DNA of 64,000 nt from Solen grandis. Lineage: Eukaryota > Mollusca > Bivalvia > Adapedonta > Solenidae. The notes under the pieces were generated by a model, which was not told the DNA's origin, searched no databases, and saw nothing but the letters and a program-made list of their open reading frames with translations. Location of the stretch: the NCBI GenBank assembly GCA_021229015.1, contig CM037788.1, positions 38,154,024-38,218,023 on the forward strand, written 5' to 3'. Made by a program: the position numbers and the translations under genes. Positions within the stretch are counted from its first letter, which is position 1, and each line of letters begins with the position of its first letter. This document shows, piece by piece, positions 37,378-49,548 of this stretch.

Positions 37378-37860
37378 ACACGAGGGCACATCAGAAAGTT
37401 TCTGGCCTGGTACTTTTCTTTTCTCAAGGCAATAACGAAGGAATTTCATGAAGACATGAATAAAACCCTTAGTAATGACTGTACTTTATAATTTGGTACT
37501 AAGAATAGGGCAAATGATTTCAAGCGAGGAAAAAAATTAAAGAGAAACGGAAAGAAAAACTCAAAACAGATGTACCTGCGCATACCTTTAACTAATTGCA
37601 GTAGCTGCAGCAACAGAGTGTGACTTTAATGTGATATCCACCATTTCCCCTTGATCTAGCACCCCCTGACTTTACCTATTTTCAAAACATAGATCAGAAC
37701 TCCCGAAGACGCATTTTAAAAGTGATAACGACGTCATTGGACTGACTGTTGAGACACTTTTGGACTATCAAAAACATTTCTTCCGGGATGACATAATAAA
37801 ACTGAAGCATTGTTAAAATGAGTGGTGATTTTGTTGAAAAAATAAACGGCATTTACCTTT
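37378..37860 (+). pseudogene. mariner-family transposase, internally deleted remnant
   Basis: It begins with a TIR-like 'ACGAGGGCACATCAGAAAG'. It then encodes 'NRANDFKRGKKLKRNGK', like the helix-turn-helix region of mariner transposases (WVAEFKRGR). A jump follows to the C-terminal catalytic box 'YPPFPLDLAPPDF' (family YSPDLAPCDF), and after a frameshift 'SDNDVIGLTVETLLDYQKHF'. The central catalytic region is missing. Stops and frameshifts are present. Dead element. Confidence 0.65.
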
Positions 37861-38883
37861 TCTTATTCAATTTAGCTTGTAATGTTTAATTGCATAAAAC
37901 AATCATTTGGTCCAGGATACGTCATAGATACAAAATGATGTTCCATTTGTATATGACGAACCAAAAACAAGGTAAAATTGAAAAAAAAGTCTTTAGTCTG
38001 TCTAATAAATCTAGCCAAACACTATTTCATTTTATACAAGAACTACGAATGTTGGGTTAAATGTCTCATTTATTTAAATACTTAATTGCAGTTTGCACCC
38101 CGTTGCTTATTCCTGGTTGATGTTTGCAATATCTCGAAATACATTTTTTTATTTTGTTTAAACTGTGCCGCACGGTATTGATAATTTCAATATATTCTTC
38201 TCACCTCTTTGTGATTCTACCCCTCTCTTTGTTCTCTTACGCGCTTTTCCTTTTCACATTTTTCTTTCCCATGTTCGTTATTGTTACTATTTGCTGCAAT
38301 CCATGTTATGTTATTTTTCTATATGCAATCAATAAAAACATGTTACAAGGCACATGCTTATGTTTAAGTTATGTACTAACATTGTTTGATTCTTGATCTA
38401 AACAATTTGGTAATTTCACGTGTATGCTAATTAAAAGGTCCATAAAGAAGAACTGTTTGCATATTAGAGCGTGGAAGCAGTGCAATCATAAAGTTTGAAG
38501 CATTTATATATCTTGTTAAACTGAGATTATTTAGGAGGTAAAATTCATATTGAAAATCAATCATTCGACCCTGTACTTCAAGCCAAACAAGTGAATTTAG
38601 TCCCTTTAACGGAATGAATGTATGTGATATTTTTCTACAAGTTCTACATATCCAGCAATATGAACATCTATTTCTCATTCATTTTATTTGCCACAATTGA
38701 TACTACGTGTTACCATTACAGTTTTAGTATTCAACAGGCATGTTGGTTCAATAAATCATTTTCACTGAACTTGGGATGATTGATGAGAATACCGGTATTC
38801 ACCACGGATGCATGACACTGTAAAAACAAATTTCACATTATCAGCCGTCTACATATGAGCGGTTTTGCGACCTTGCTTAAATT

Positions 38884-38884
38884 C

Positions 38885-38921
<37 letters not shown>

Positions 38922-38923
38922 GC

Positions 38924-39021
<98 letters not shown>

Positions 39022-39022
39022 C
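38884..39022. repeat. (AAC)n microsatellite, about 46 units
   Basis: One AGC interruption near 38921. The poly-Asn and poly-Leu frames over it are artefacts. Confidence 0.98.
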
Positions 39023-39883
39023 TTTATATTGGTGATTATTTCATGACTTGGGGAGGCAATTCAATGAACATGGATTGGCCATCCGTGTTGTTTATTGCAA
39101 TTGTATGAAACTAAAGCCTAACGTCTTGGACAGAATGCATACTACGAAATAACGCGGGACTCCGAAATGACGTTAACGTCGCATCAGTTAATTTGTGACT
39201 GCCAGTCTGGTTTAAGTAATTACCGATCATCCATAATTTCCGTAAACACATAATAAAACCCCCGAAATTTACTGGATAATTGTTTATTAATTTTGCATCA
39301 TCATACAGATGTTTAAACAATTTTGTACTTTCATGTCTGGTTTTCTATGCAGTCCTTTCACAACACCAAACTTCTATCATCGGCAACACTCACTTGCATG
39401 TTGTTAATTTCCGAATGACACGAACATTTTTGTTGACTTATCAATGGTGAAATATACTATTTCTTTGTGGGATTACATACATGTAAGATTAACCTAACTA
39501 TGGACATCGAAACGGTCTTTGTGCTTAAATAATCAGAAACTATTTACGGTTTGTACATATTGTATTGCAATGTCGGCAGTACGTCCGCGTCACTAAGGAC
39601 AACTGTCGTCACATATGTAAGGCGTGCTTTATTACATACCATCACGTTTGCCACCGAAGCTGGCAGAAATTACTTTATCTGCCTATGTTTCAACTGATAT
39701 GCAAGTAAACAATAAATCTTTTTCTTCTGAATGCTTTGAATGATTTGAAAAGCCCGATGTAGGTCAAACACACACGCGCGCGCGCGCATGCAACTTGGTC
39801 TTCCTATCTTACCAAAGATTTGCATGAGTGCCTCGTACCTCATTATGACGGTTTGTACCTATGTTTATGTATGCAAAGTGTTG

Positions 39884-39933
39884 TCATACCGAGGTATTTT
39901 TTCCGAGGTATACGCTTTTGTACCTCGGTATGA
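39884..39933. repeat. Hairpin with perfect 13-bp arms
   Basis: TCATACCGAGGTA and TACCTCGGTATGA flank a 24-bp loop that contains a further CCGAGGTA. Confidence 0.75.
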
Positions 39934-40028
39934 TATTCAACTTTAAAACTTACCATTATTTCAACCCCAAAACCATGCTTAACCACATAAACCAACCCTT
40001 ACCCTTACTCGTAGCCTAACCCAAATAC

Positions 40029-40068
<40 letters not shown>

Positions 40069-40069
40069 T
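40029..40069. repeat. (CT)n(CA)n microsatellite
   Basis: About 11 CT units pass into about 9 CA units, the same composite type as at 9328-9370. Confidence 0.95.
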
Positions 40070-40740
40070 GATCTTATAATTCAGGTGTTTCCTAAATGAA
40101 AACAAAAAAGGTAAAAAAAACAACAACTATTAACATAACAACAAGAGAATACATTACACGACACAACATAAAAAGGCCACACTTAAAACGATGCTTTTAT
40201 ATACATGTATATTGTTTCGCATATTTATTTATTTTCACATGTCTCAAGCTTATTTCGCTCAATTATCAATACGCCTTATCTGGTAGGCAAATGCGTGAAT
40301 AATTATCATCTTTAACATGTTATGTATCGATCTCAGATATGGCGGTAATGGTTTCCACTGAATTATCTTGGAGCACATCGAGCATAATTATCCTCTGTAT
40401 CCCTTTATTGTTTTAAAAAGAACCGATGTCTTAATATGTCACAACGTTAACCTCGTATTTGTATCAGTTACCGCCACTCTTATTGATCATTCTTTCGACA
40501 TAGAATAAGTGGTAGGAAATGCGAAATATGCGTGCTTTAAGAAGATTTGACTGAAATACTTCTTTTTGACACAGACAACGGTATTGCGAATTGACAGGGC
40601 GACATTACCAGGGACACCCAAGACAAAGGAAACGGTAGAAAACACGTTCGTTAAGCAGCATAGAAAACGTTTTCTTAGCTTTTTCCACACATTTTTCTTT
40701 TGTGAGAATATATACTTTTCATTAGAAAGTAAGCCTTTTC

Positions 40741-40750
40741 TATATATAAA
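40741..40750 (+). promoter_or_regulatory. TATA-like box before a putative signal-peptide exon
   Basis: TATATATAAA ends 72 bp before the ATG at 40822. The preceding block (40500-40750) is conserved in C2. Confidence 0.3.
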
Positions 40751-40821
40751 GCTTAATATCATATCAAGATAAGACAATTTTTTAAATAATTAACAGATTG
40801 ACAACAGATGAAAATTATCAT

Positions 40822-40899
40822 ATGTCACGTTTATGTCTGCAAATACTATACTTATTTATCAGTCTAGTGGTAGTATGCATGGCGGAAGATCCAAAAGTT
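40822..40899 (+). CDS. Putative first exon with signal peptide, unknown secreted protein
   Basis: The ATG opens 26 codons in phase 0 and is followed by a donor-like GTAAGC. The translation is 'MSRLCLQILYLFISLVVV' then 'CMAEDPKV': a basic start, a hydrophobic core and a small residue before an acidic mature end, as in a signal peptide cleaved near CMA/ED. If unspliced, the frame runs on to a stop at 40992 with no further features. No matching second exon was identified in the next 4 kb. In C2 the corresponding stretch is disrupted by a SINE and an assembly gap. Gene status is an inference from sequence form only. Confidence 0.35.
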
Positions 40900-40999
40900 G
40901 TAAGCTTCCAACGCCGTTTTAGAAAAAAAATATGTATCAATAATTCAAACATTTATATGCATTACAAGTCGTCTAAACAAGGTCTCGGTTAAAAATACC

Positions 41000-42239
41000 A
41001 AGTTATCCTTTTGTTTGTTTTAGTAAAAGTTATGCTCCCAGAGACTTGAAATAGCCAGCAAAAGAATAATGTCTGTTCTCTGAAAATTCATCTGTAGATC
41101 TTACTGATTAGACACGATTTATCTGGTTTACAGGATGGACTGAAAGATTTAAGATAGAATAGAATAGTTTTAGGATAACTAAACATGATCTTTTACCTTG
41201 AGTGTTTGACGAGGGTCGATCATTTGACAAAGTTATTGATGGAATATTATAATGTCGGTTAAATACAAATGTTCAACATAAATTTCAAAGCTCACCGGTA
41301 TCTTGATTTTAAAATGATATTAGAAGAGGGAAAAAAAGGTAGAATAGTTTTAGGATAACTAAACATGATCTTTGGCTAGAGTAATGAAGATTGACGGAAG
41401 TCGATGGACGATCACTTGATCACTTGACAAAGTTATTTCTCAAATCATTTTAATGTCGGTGAAATTCAAATGTACAACATCAATTTTAAAGATAATATAG
41501 CTCAACGGTTTCTTTATTTTAAAATAATACTACGATAAATGTTAAGTGTCAATAACATAGCGTCACAACACAGTCGAGATAGTTCAAATATATGAGAAAA
41601 GAAAAAGAAAAACATATTAGAGGAGAAATGGTAATATAGATAAAACATGTGTAAGATCGTACAAAGACCTATTAAACAAAGATTGGTAGCTAGTCTAAAT
41701 CTCATAAAAACACGTAACAAATTATCCAATTCTTGCAATATCTCCTTTTCTGTTTAAGATATGTGAAAGTAAATTGTATCTTACGATATATCATTACATT
41801 TCCGTCAAAGTGATACCTCATGTACAAGTATCAAAATCAGTCAAAAATAAAAAAATGTTTCATGTAAAATAGAATAACTATGTAATATTTTTTCTGATAC
41901 ACTAGTTGAATATTAATCATAATTTTAAAATAATCCTTAAAAGAAATCAAACTGAAAATAATTCCTTGCAGTCGAGTAAAGATTATTTTGTGATATGATA
42001 TATTTTTCTTTGTGATTCTTTCCATATTTTTTTAAAAGTTTGCAATATTCAATGACCTGCTGTGTGCCTAAACAATTACCGGAGTTTCCTATCTCTGTTT
42101 AACGTCTTTTTATCGTAAGATATTTCGCTCGTGACCATGTTAAAATGTAGATGATAGCTCAATTTACTCAACGCTACGCCACCCTCGAAGATACTTGAAT
42201 GCATTTTTATGGACTCTCTTACGATCCGTTCGTAACAAG
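41000..42239. other. AT-rich intergenic, no gene recognised
   Basis: It holds a local direct duplication: 'AGAATAGTTTTAGGATAACT' occurs at about 41161 and again at 41342, each followed by AAACATGATCTTT and a later TTGACAAAGTTATT. No coding frame is supported. Confidence 0.5.
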
Positions 42240-44340
42240 ATTTACGGGAAACACAATATTATCTGTGTTTACATGTTTAATTTCTGTTTGAAATGAAGAA
42301 ATAAAGGTGAAATAGTTGCAATGGAATGGAATTGCGTTTTTATAACTAAATGTAAATCTTAGAACGCAGGATATAAGTTCTCCATTACAATTCCATTACA
42401 TTTGCAGAAAGAATTAAACCAAATTCCCTGCATCAAAATCCAATCGTAGAACGAAATCGTTCTCCATCTAAGTTATATTAAGTGGGTTTGTATATATTAA
42501 GTCTCGTTCTATCTTAGATAAAATATATAAAAAATCCCATTTATATAAATACTGTCTCAGAGTAAATATTCAGTTTAACAAAATACAAAATGACATAAAT
42601 ATTTTACCAACTCGTATATAAATATGTTTAAATTGGTAACATAGTTAACAGCAATTCTTAGACAGTAACATCTGGACTGGCGACGCTTTATTCCCGCATT
42701 TGTAAATCAAAATATCTAAGGTCAATAACATCCCGCTGTAAAGAAACACAAAATTGTAAGCTGTCAAATGGATTTCTGTTGGCCGTAAACAAAGCAGCTA
42801 ATGTCAAATTTGTCTCTATAAAGTTTTCAAATGCATGCCATCAGCAGCAAAACAGACATGGCACATATTCAGTAAATTTGAGTTTGAGATACTGATAGGA
42901 AAATATTTTTATCTTTCATTTTTTAACTTTTATAGCTTGTTATATTTTTTGATACTTTCAACTGATATATGTATGGTGTTAATGTATTTTAAAAGCATTT
43001 ACGGATGATAGGTTGTTGAATATATACCTCTAAAATAAGTGTATTGTGGTAATATGCAGAAATATGAACAGAACTATATTGATGTTACGTGTTTTAATAA
43101 TTTTTTTATTTATCTTTGTTGCACATTGTTTTAACTACTAGAGCATACAAGAGGAGTATAAATGCGGCGCTGTTCGAAATTGTGTAATGAAAAAATAAAA
43201 TTTTGGAAGTAAATGACAGGAAATGGTATATGTCCTAGTATAAACCTATTATAAAGTTCACTTCAACACACTATACCAGTATACAAAAGTTTTGAAATAA
43301 GATCACGTGATGCATTGACTGATTCTATTGTTAATTTAAGTATTTATAAAACAATGTTGGTAATGAAAAAAAAAAAAAAAAAGGGTATATTTGAAAACAA
43401 ATATATCTGTATCGTCAAACGAGCACCAGTTAACAGAAATTTTACGCATATATTTAATCACTTTTCAGGACAAAATGACAATGACCAGAAAAAAACAAAA
43501 ACAAACAAACTGCAAGGCTATATAAGTGATCCTAATATACAATATAGATTCAATGTCTTGCTTCTTCGATTACCATTTTAGGTGTAAAAGTTAAAAATAA
43601 GTTATTCCTGACATGTTACATTAATGGCACACCCTTTGGAATGTAACTCAGCTATAATAAATCAGTAGAAAGCAAAATCAGCCTTGTTAAAGTAATCAAC
43701 GACCTATATATCATGTCAGAGAGTTACTGTTTATATGATATTAATTGATGTGATTTATATGTCTATGGGAAATATATTGAGTTCTTTAAGTTTTCAAATA
43801 TAAATCGCGGTTTGATTAGCTCATTTTCATATATACACCTAAACACACTATAATAAAACACGAATTTCATATATTATGTCACATTCATGAATATTTATGC
43901 TTGGAATTTCATATAAAATTACGATTCAATTATCAAGTATAATAAATTACGAACCCCAGAGTGCAAAATATATGCATGTTAAAGACGATATCAAGAGACA
44001 TGTTTCTAAATGGCCAGTATCTTTCCTTGGCAGTATATTACACCATGAAGTTTAATTGCCTCTGTCTTCCTATTTGTCATTTGAAGGAAAATCTGCAAGA
44101 TCTGTGTTGAAATTAGGCTTTACATGTACGTGCTTCAGCATACATGTACATACAATCATTATGTTGACGTAATTGAAATTGTTCTATACTCCCGGTACTT
44201 TCAATGAATAAATGAATATACATTAATGGATTTGATGAGAATTAAATTTTGAAGATCTTGAAATTGGTCAAAATGCGTTAAATCGTATTATAATTGAGCT
44301 AAAAGAAGGTGAAGAATTTATCGCTCGCATACCTCCAGTT
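42240..44340. repeat. Diverged third copy (C) of the A/B segment
   Basis: 42240-43240 aligns with 22700-23480 of A; shared words include 'ATCTGGACTGGCGACG', 'GTAAGCTGTCAAATGGATTT' and 'AAACAAAGCAGCTA'. 43860-44340 aligns with 28440-29000 after copy B. It lacks the 120-nt exon. Confidence 0.7.
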
Positions 44341-44779
44341 TTCTGTTGTCGGAGATAAAAAATTTGCTTTCAGTTTGATTATCTTATGATTTGTTAACCA
44401 AAATTTTTTCACCTTTTTTGCATTGAAGGTATTTTTATTAATCATGGCTTCGCATTAATTATCATGCTTTCGCATTGATTAACAAAGTTTCAAAGTTTAC
44501 TGGTAAATCAGCAATACATATTGCCTTTGACCATTTACAATTATTTGTGAATCAAACGGGATATGGCAAAGACATAATACATATAATTATATCTATATAA
44601 TCAAATATGTTCAAATACAATTTTATGACTCAGCAGCAATAACATAAAGGGTATTTTTTTCGTATTTTTAGAGCTTCCTTAAGAAATTTTTATGAGTTTT
44701 TATCAAGGAATTTTTATTAAAACTATTAATAAAATAATTAAACTTGTTGATAGTTGGCCAACTTATATTACCGATATGA

Positions 44780-45420
44780 CCGTGCTTGATCGTGTAAACA
44801 TTTAACTGCATCTGTAAAAGTACTGAGGTGATTAAATTTTATACCTAAATAAACAAAACTGTCAACGATCTCAACGGGCTCACCATTAATAAAAAATGTA
44901 CATTTCTGCTACCTTTTATTCTTTTCAAAAACGCAGACTTTCGTTTTATTTACATTAATTTTTAAGCCCCATTTGACAGAGTATTGGTATATGCTATCAA
45001 TTTGGGACTGCAAACTGACAGGATCTGTAGTAAATAAAACAATATCGTCCGCAAATAAAATAAGGTATCTGGATAATAGCTCAAGATCTTTGACTGTAAG
45101 TGATCAAATCAAACATTTTCAACAATATCAGTCACGAAAAATAAAAAGAAAATAGGTGATAACGACTCACCTTGTTTCAAGCCATTTGTGACATCAAAGA
45201 ACCAAGGTATTATATTATTATTAGACAATTTAACAAATGACTAGACACTTTTATATATGTTTTTAATCATATTGACCATTTTACAGCTTATGCCTGAATG
45301 TATAAGTTTATACCACAATGCGTCACGGTTAACGGTATCGAACCCACGCTGATAGTCAATAGATATAAAAAGTCTGGACTGCTTTGATAAGGCCTAAAAA
45401 AAATAGCTTGTTTCCGCTAC
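44780..45420 (-). pseudogene. LINE reverse transcriptase fragment, disabled
   Basis: The minus strand encodes in order 'SIDYQRGFDTVNRDALWYKL' (first catalytic Asp region), 'VTNGLKQGESLSPIFFLFF' and, after frameshifts, 'YLILFADDIVLFTTD' with the FADD catalytic box, then 'WGLKINVNKTKVCVFEK'. Stops and frameshifts break it. It is the same family as the RT at 47880-49548 (FAGDKVLFTTD, NVDKTKICMFEK). Endonuclease and C-terminus are absent here. Confidence 0.8.
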
Positions 45421-45775
45421 CCCGACCGACCCTTTTTTTTGCCGCCGACCCTAATCTTTTTTTTGCCAAAATTTTGATAAAGATTAAAATCTCTTCGACA
45501 GTCGCCATTTCATTTCGGGCATTTTCGGACCTTTCCGTATCTTAGCTATAATTGTTCGACACGAACGCATTCCCGCGATCAAGATAACACCAAAACTTGG
45601 CAAGGGATTCCTTCCGTCGGGACTCTTGATTTTTCAAGAGAAATCATAATTATTAAATGAAATCAATTGTTGTGTGACGTATTTGTCAATACACATCGTA
45701 ATCTTTCAAAAATTGAAACCGGAAATAAAAACTTTTTTCTTTTTTTTTGCCACCGACCGTATTTTTTCTTCAACA
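45392..45775. repeat. Unclassified repeat with CCGACC / poly-T ends
   Basis: The left end has 'CCCCGACCGACCC' with T-runs and 'GCCGCCGACCC'. The right end has 'TTTGCCACCGACCG'. It abuts the LINE fragment at 44780-45420. No coding. Confidence 0.4.
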
Positions 45776-45879
45776 TGAATTCCACCTGGATCAATAACAT
45801 TACACTAACAAATCATCGGAAAAAAAACAACAACAGCCAGCACCATTTTCACTGCTGATGACTGAAGAGGAAATGTGTG

Positions 45880-46930
45880 AATACAAACCTACACATGTTC
45901 ACGGCTCAAGTTAATTTCAAAGTGAAAGTAAAAGTTGATTTTGCGGGTCTGTTTATGAATATGAAATGAATGCCTAATCGGCACAAATATTTGTAATACT
46001 TCAAATCTGGCATTCAACCTTGACACAATATCTTTCTTTCATAATATTTATAATTAAAATTCAATTTAAATGCCTTTGGTGGTTTTAATAGCACGTGAAA
46101 AGCTATTTAAATATAACTTTATTTACTTCCGGTATGATCGTAGACAAAAGCATCAACTGATAAATTTGTTTACAGCAAAATATTGTCTAAAGGCTTTAAT
46201 TTTAAAACAAATTTAAATGAAATACTGATTTTACAACATTATTTGAAATTAAGACTGATGTTGTACTTACAATAATATGATCGTAGTGAAGTGGGTGGGG
46301 TAATGCATTGAGACAAACTTGCATTACCATTTTATAAAAATATGATAAGATTAAAAATACATAATATATTATTTTCATATTTGTATATAAACATAATTAA
46401 GTTTATTAGAAGTGCACTTTAATATTGTTTTAAATATCCCAACAATCTTTTACTGAATTCAACTTAAATCAAAAACAATTTAAGGGACTTCTTATTGAAG
46501 CAGAGACTTCTGATCTGAAAAGCAGATGTCCCGACAGGATTCCTGGCTGAAAAGTGTTGAACCCTGAACAGTTTTATTTCAAAAACGATTTGACATCATA
46601 AAAGTATATAATTCTATACAAAGCAATTTAATTTCAATTTTATTTTCTAGCTTCATAATGTCTATAGTTGAAATTGTTAACAACTAGAAGTTTCAACAAT
46701 ACATTAATCTGACAACAGAATACGGGGAAACACAAATGTATAAATTCTGAAATAAATTGTATTAGATGTCACCCTTTTTAATTTCAGATACCTATAATTT
46801 ATATAACTATTTCACATCAAAAATACTTGTTCAGCAAGCCAGACCTTAAAGTGCTCCAACATTGCTGTCTTTAGTGACAGCCTATTGTCCAGTGTTTATT
46901 AAGCAGTCTACTCAATGTAGAAATCTACTG
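45880..46930. other. Intergenic, no gene recognised
   Basis: AT-rich DNA without supported ORFs, palindromes or family matches that I can see. Confidence 0.5.
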
Positions 46931-46959
46931 AAGTAAAGTCATTTAATTAATTTCAAGAT

Positions 46960-47870
46960 TTTATAGCATCTTATGGACAAAACTTATTGCATTCATACAC
47001 TTGGAAAGCTTTAAATAATTGACTGAAAATCATGTTTCTCACATTTTCAATCTCCTCTACAGTAAATTCCATGTCAAGCTCATTAATAATCAAATCAGGG
47101 GTAAAATCATTATCATCAACATTATAAGTAGCATGTATATCAGGAGCAGCATTTGATAAATTAGAGAAATAGTGCACGAAGTCCTCAATGACTACACAGT
47201 TTTCAATAGATTTTGATCGTTTAATGTAATTTCAAAATTTTCTGGAAGAAGACTTTCGTAAATGTATTTTTTTCTTTATTGTAATATTTCATCTTAGCAT
47301 GGCGTTTAGCTTTATTAAAAGAAGATCTGCTTGACAAAAATAATAGCCTATTTAAAATACTTTTCTTTTGGCATTTTTTACAATCTCCATTTACATCGAT
47401 TAAAACTTGATTTTTTAGTACAAACAGTTTTTCCATAGTATTTAAAAGACATATTGTAAATAAGGGTGAAGTACTTCACCATGAATTGATCAATATCTAA
47501 TTCACTATTCAATAATTCATTTATAAGCTTATCAAACAAATAACTGCTGCTATTTAAGTTATTTAAAAAAATCGTAAGATTTGGATGTCTCCCATAAAAT
47601 TTTATCTATATATTCTGTATGTTCACACATATCATTTATACTGACATCAATCTTATAAGAAATAGAGCAATGATCGGAAAATTCAGATAATTCTGATACA
47701 GAAAAACTATTTACAATATTATAACATTCAGGATCACAGATCAAGTAGTCAACTGAACTACATACACGTCTGTGATGATATTGTTCCTGACCTTTATTAT
47801 TGATTCTAAAATATTCATAACTCCTTTCTTGGTACGAAAATTAAACAAATTTTCGAAACAGGTGTTTATC
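46960..47870 (-). pseudogene. LINE endonuclease C-terminus and pre-RT linker
   Basis: On the minus strand: 'HHRRVCSSVDYLICDPECYN' and 'VNSFSVSELSEFSDHCSI' carry the SxVDYL and SDH motifs of exonuclease/endonuclease/phosphatase (APE-type) domains. They are followed by 'CKKCQKKSILNRLLFLSSRS' and an acidic linker ending 'DMEFTVEEIENVRNMI'. Frames are interrupted by shifts and stops. It belongs to the inverted 5' part of the LINE. Confidence 0.75.
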
Positions 47871-47879
47871 TTAAAATGT

Positions 47880-49548
47880 GGATCAAAGGTATTTTAATAC
47901 CATGTTTTAAAAAAGGTGATAAATCAAACCCTGCTAATTATAGAGGTATTACATTACTAAATTCAATGACTAAAATTTTTCTCTTTATGTCTTAGAAATA
48001 GATTAAATATTTTGTGTAAAGATAAAAATGTTTTCATAGAAAATCAGTTAGGTTTTAGAGATTAATCGAAGTACAATTAACTCCATTTTTATACACACAA
48101 TAATTCAAAATATTTTATCTAAAAGTAAGAAATTATGTGTTTTCATAGACTATAAATCCTGCTTCGATACACTATCTATTGATAACTTATGGATAAAGTG
48201 AGTACAGTGTAGTATTAGATGTAAGTTATTGAAATGTTAAAATCATTATACTCTAAGGTGTATGCATGTGTTAGATCGTCTCAAAGTAAACTATCAGATT
48301 GCTTTAATATCATTATCGGTTTGAAGCAAGGGAGCCCCTCTCCCCGATACTATTTCTCCTTTTCATGAATGACATAAATGGATGTATAGATTTTGATAAT
48401 CTCATAGATGCAGACCTCCAGCTTCTAACGTCATATTTAATGTTGTTTGCTGGTGATAAAGTGTTATTTACTACGGATAAGATAAATCTGCAACTACAAA
48501 AAGATAACATATGTTTATATTCTCAAAAATGCGGTCTACAATAAATGTGGATAAGACAAAAATATGCGGTCTATAATAAATGTGGATAAGACAAAAATAT
48601 GTATGTTTGAAAAAGAGAAATCTAACCATAAATTTGAGTGGTATATAAATCATGAAAAAATTATCTTGGTATCAAATTTGTTAAATCCGGAAATCTTAGA
48701 ATTACAGCAAAGGCATTGTCGGATCAATCATCAAGAGCTTTTAATAAGTTATTTCTGTTATTCAAAAAAGTATCATGTGATATAAAGATGAAATGATCAT
48801 TATTTGACAAACTAATTACACCTATTTTATTATATGGTTCTGAGGTATGGGGTGCTTAAAATTATGCTGATGTTGATACACATCTTAAATTTTTGAAACG
48901 TATATTAGGGTTACACAAACAAACTGTTAATAACGCTGTGTATGGGGGAACTGAGTAGGCTACCATTATGTAAAAAAGCTTTACTAAGACCAGTAAGGTA
49001 CTGGACAAATATTTCTACTTCCAATAACAACCTAATCCATGCAGCATTTAACAACCAGTTGAATAATTATTTTCCAGTCAATGATAGTTGCTTGATGAGT
49101 AAAATCAAAAGCACATTGGATGACCTTGGTTTTTCAAATCTTTGGTGAAATGAAAATCTTAATGTTAAATTCTATCCATTTTTTTAGCGTGTTAGAGACC
49201 AATTTATACAATCGTGGAGAACGCAAGTATCCACTTGTAGAACATTAGAATATTACGTAAGATGTAAAATAGATTTTCAATTTGAACCATATCTGTATAA
49301 CATTAAGAATGATTTGCTGAGAATACCACTTAAATGCTTTCGGTTAAGTTCCCATGATTTAGTTTTGTGCCTGGTAGATTTACCAATATGAATAGGGAAG
49401 ATAGAATTTGTTTATTAAAGACAGATAGAGTCAGAATATCATTTTTATTAGTCTGTCCTAATTGTAAGGATATAAGAAATACATTTTAGCTAGAAACAGA
49501 TCGTTTCCAAAAGTCCAAAGTTTTATCAATATTATGTCAAGTAGGTGT
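47880..49548 (+). pseudogene. LINE reverse transcriptase, disabled
   Basis: On the plus strand: 'IKGILIPCFKKGDKSNPANY' with 'RGITLLNS', 'VFIDYKSCFDTLSIDNLW', 'GLKQGS..LSPILFLLFMND', 'YLMLFAGDKVLFTTD' (catalytic FADD mutated to FAGD) and 'KTKICMFEKEK'. Downstream come 'LITPILLYGSEVWGA' and 'ELSRLPLCKKALLRPVRYW', and 'LVCPNCKDIRNTF'. A 35-bp local duplication is at 48531-48600. Multiple frameshifts and stops are present. Confidence 0.8.

Larger units (their letters stand above)
33000..40790. repeat. Segmental duplication, copy C1
   Basis: Diverged direct copy of 53940-61760. Collinear blocks include 33210-33320 with 54090-54190, 34855-34910 with 56360-56410, 35160-35470 with 56740-57050, 38200-38370 with 58500-58650, 40255-40330 with 61330-61395, and 40500-40750 with 61555-61710. 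C1 alone holds the fold-back repeat (36451-36966), a mariner relic (37378-37860) and the AAC array (38884-39022). Confidence 0.8.

Noticed and set aside
38833..39046. Poly-leucine and poly-asparagine frames
   Set aside because: Translation of the (AAC)n microsatellite on both strands.
40487..40777. 96-codon minus-strand frame in C1
   Set aside because: The C2 counterpart shares only a short CVKK stretch with frame shifts. The region looks like a conserved promoter-side block, not a protein.
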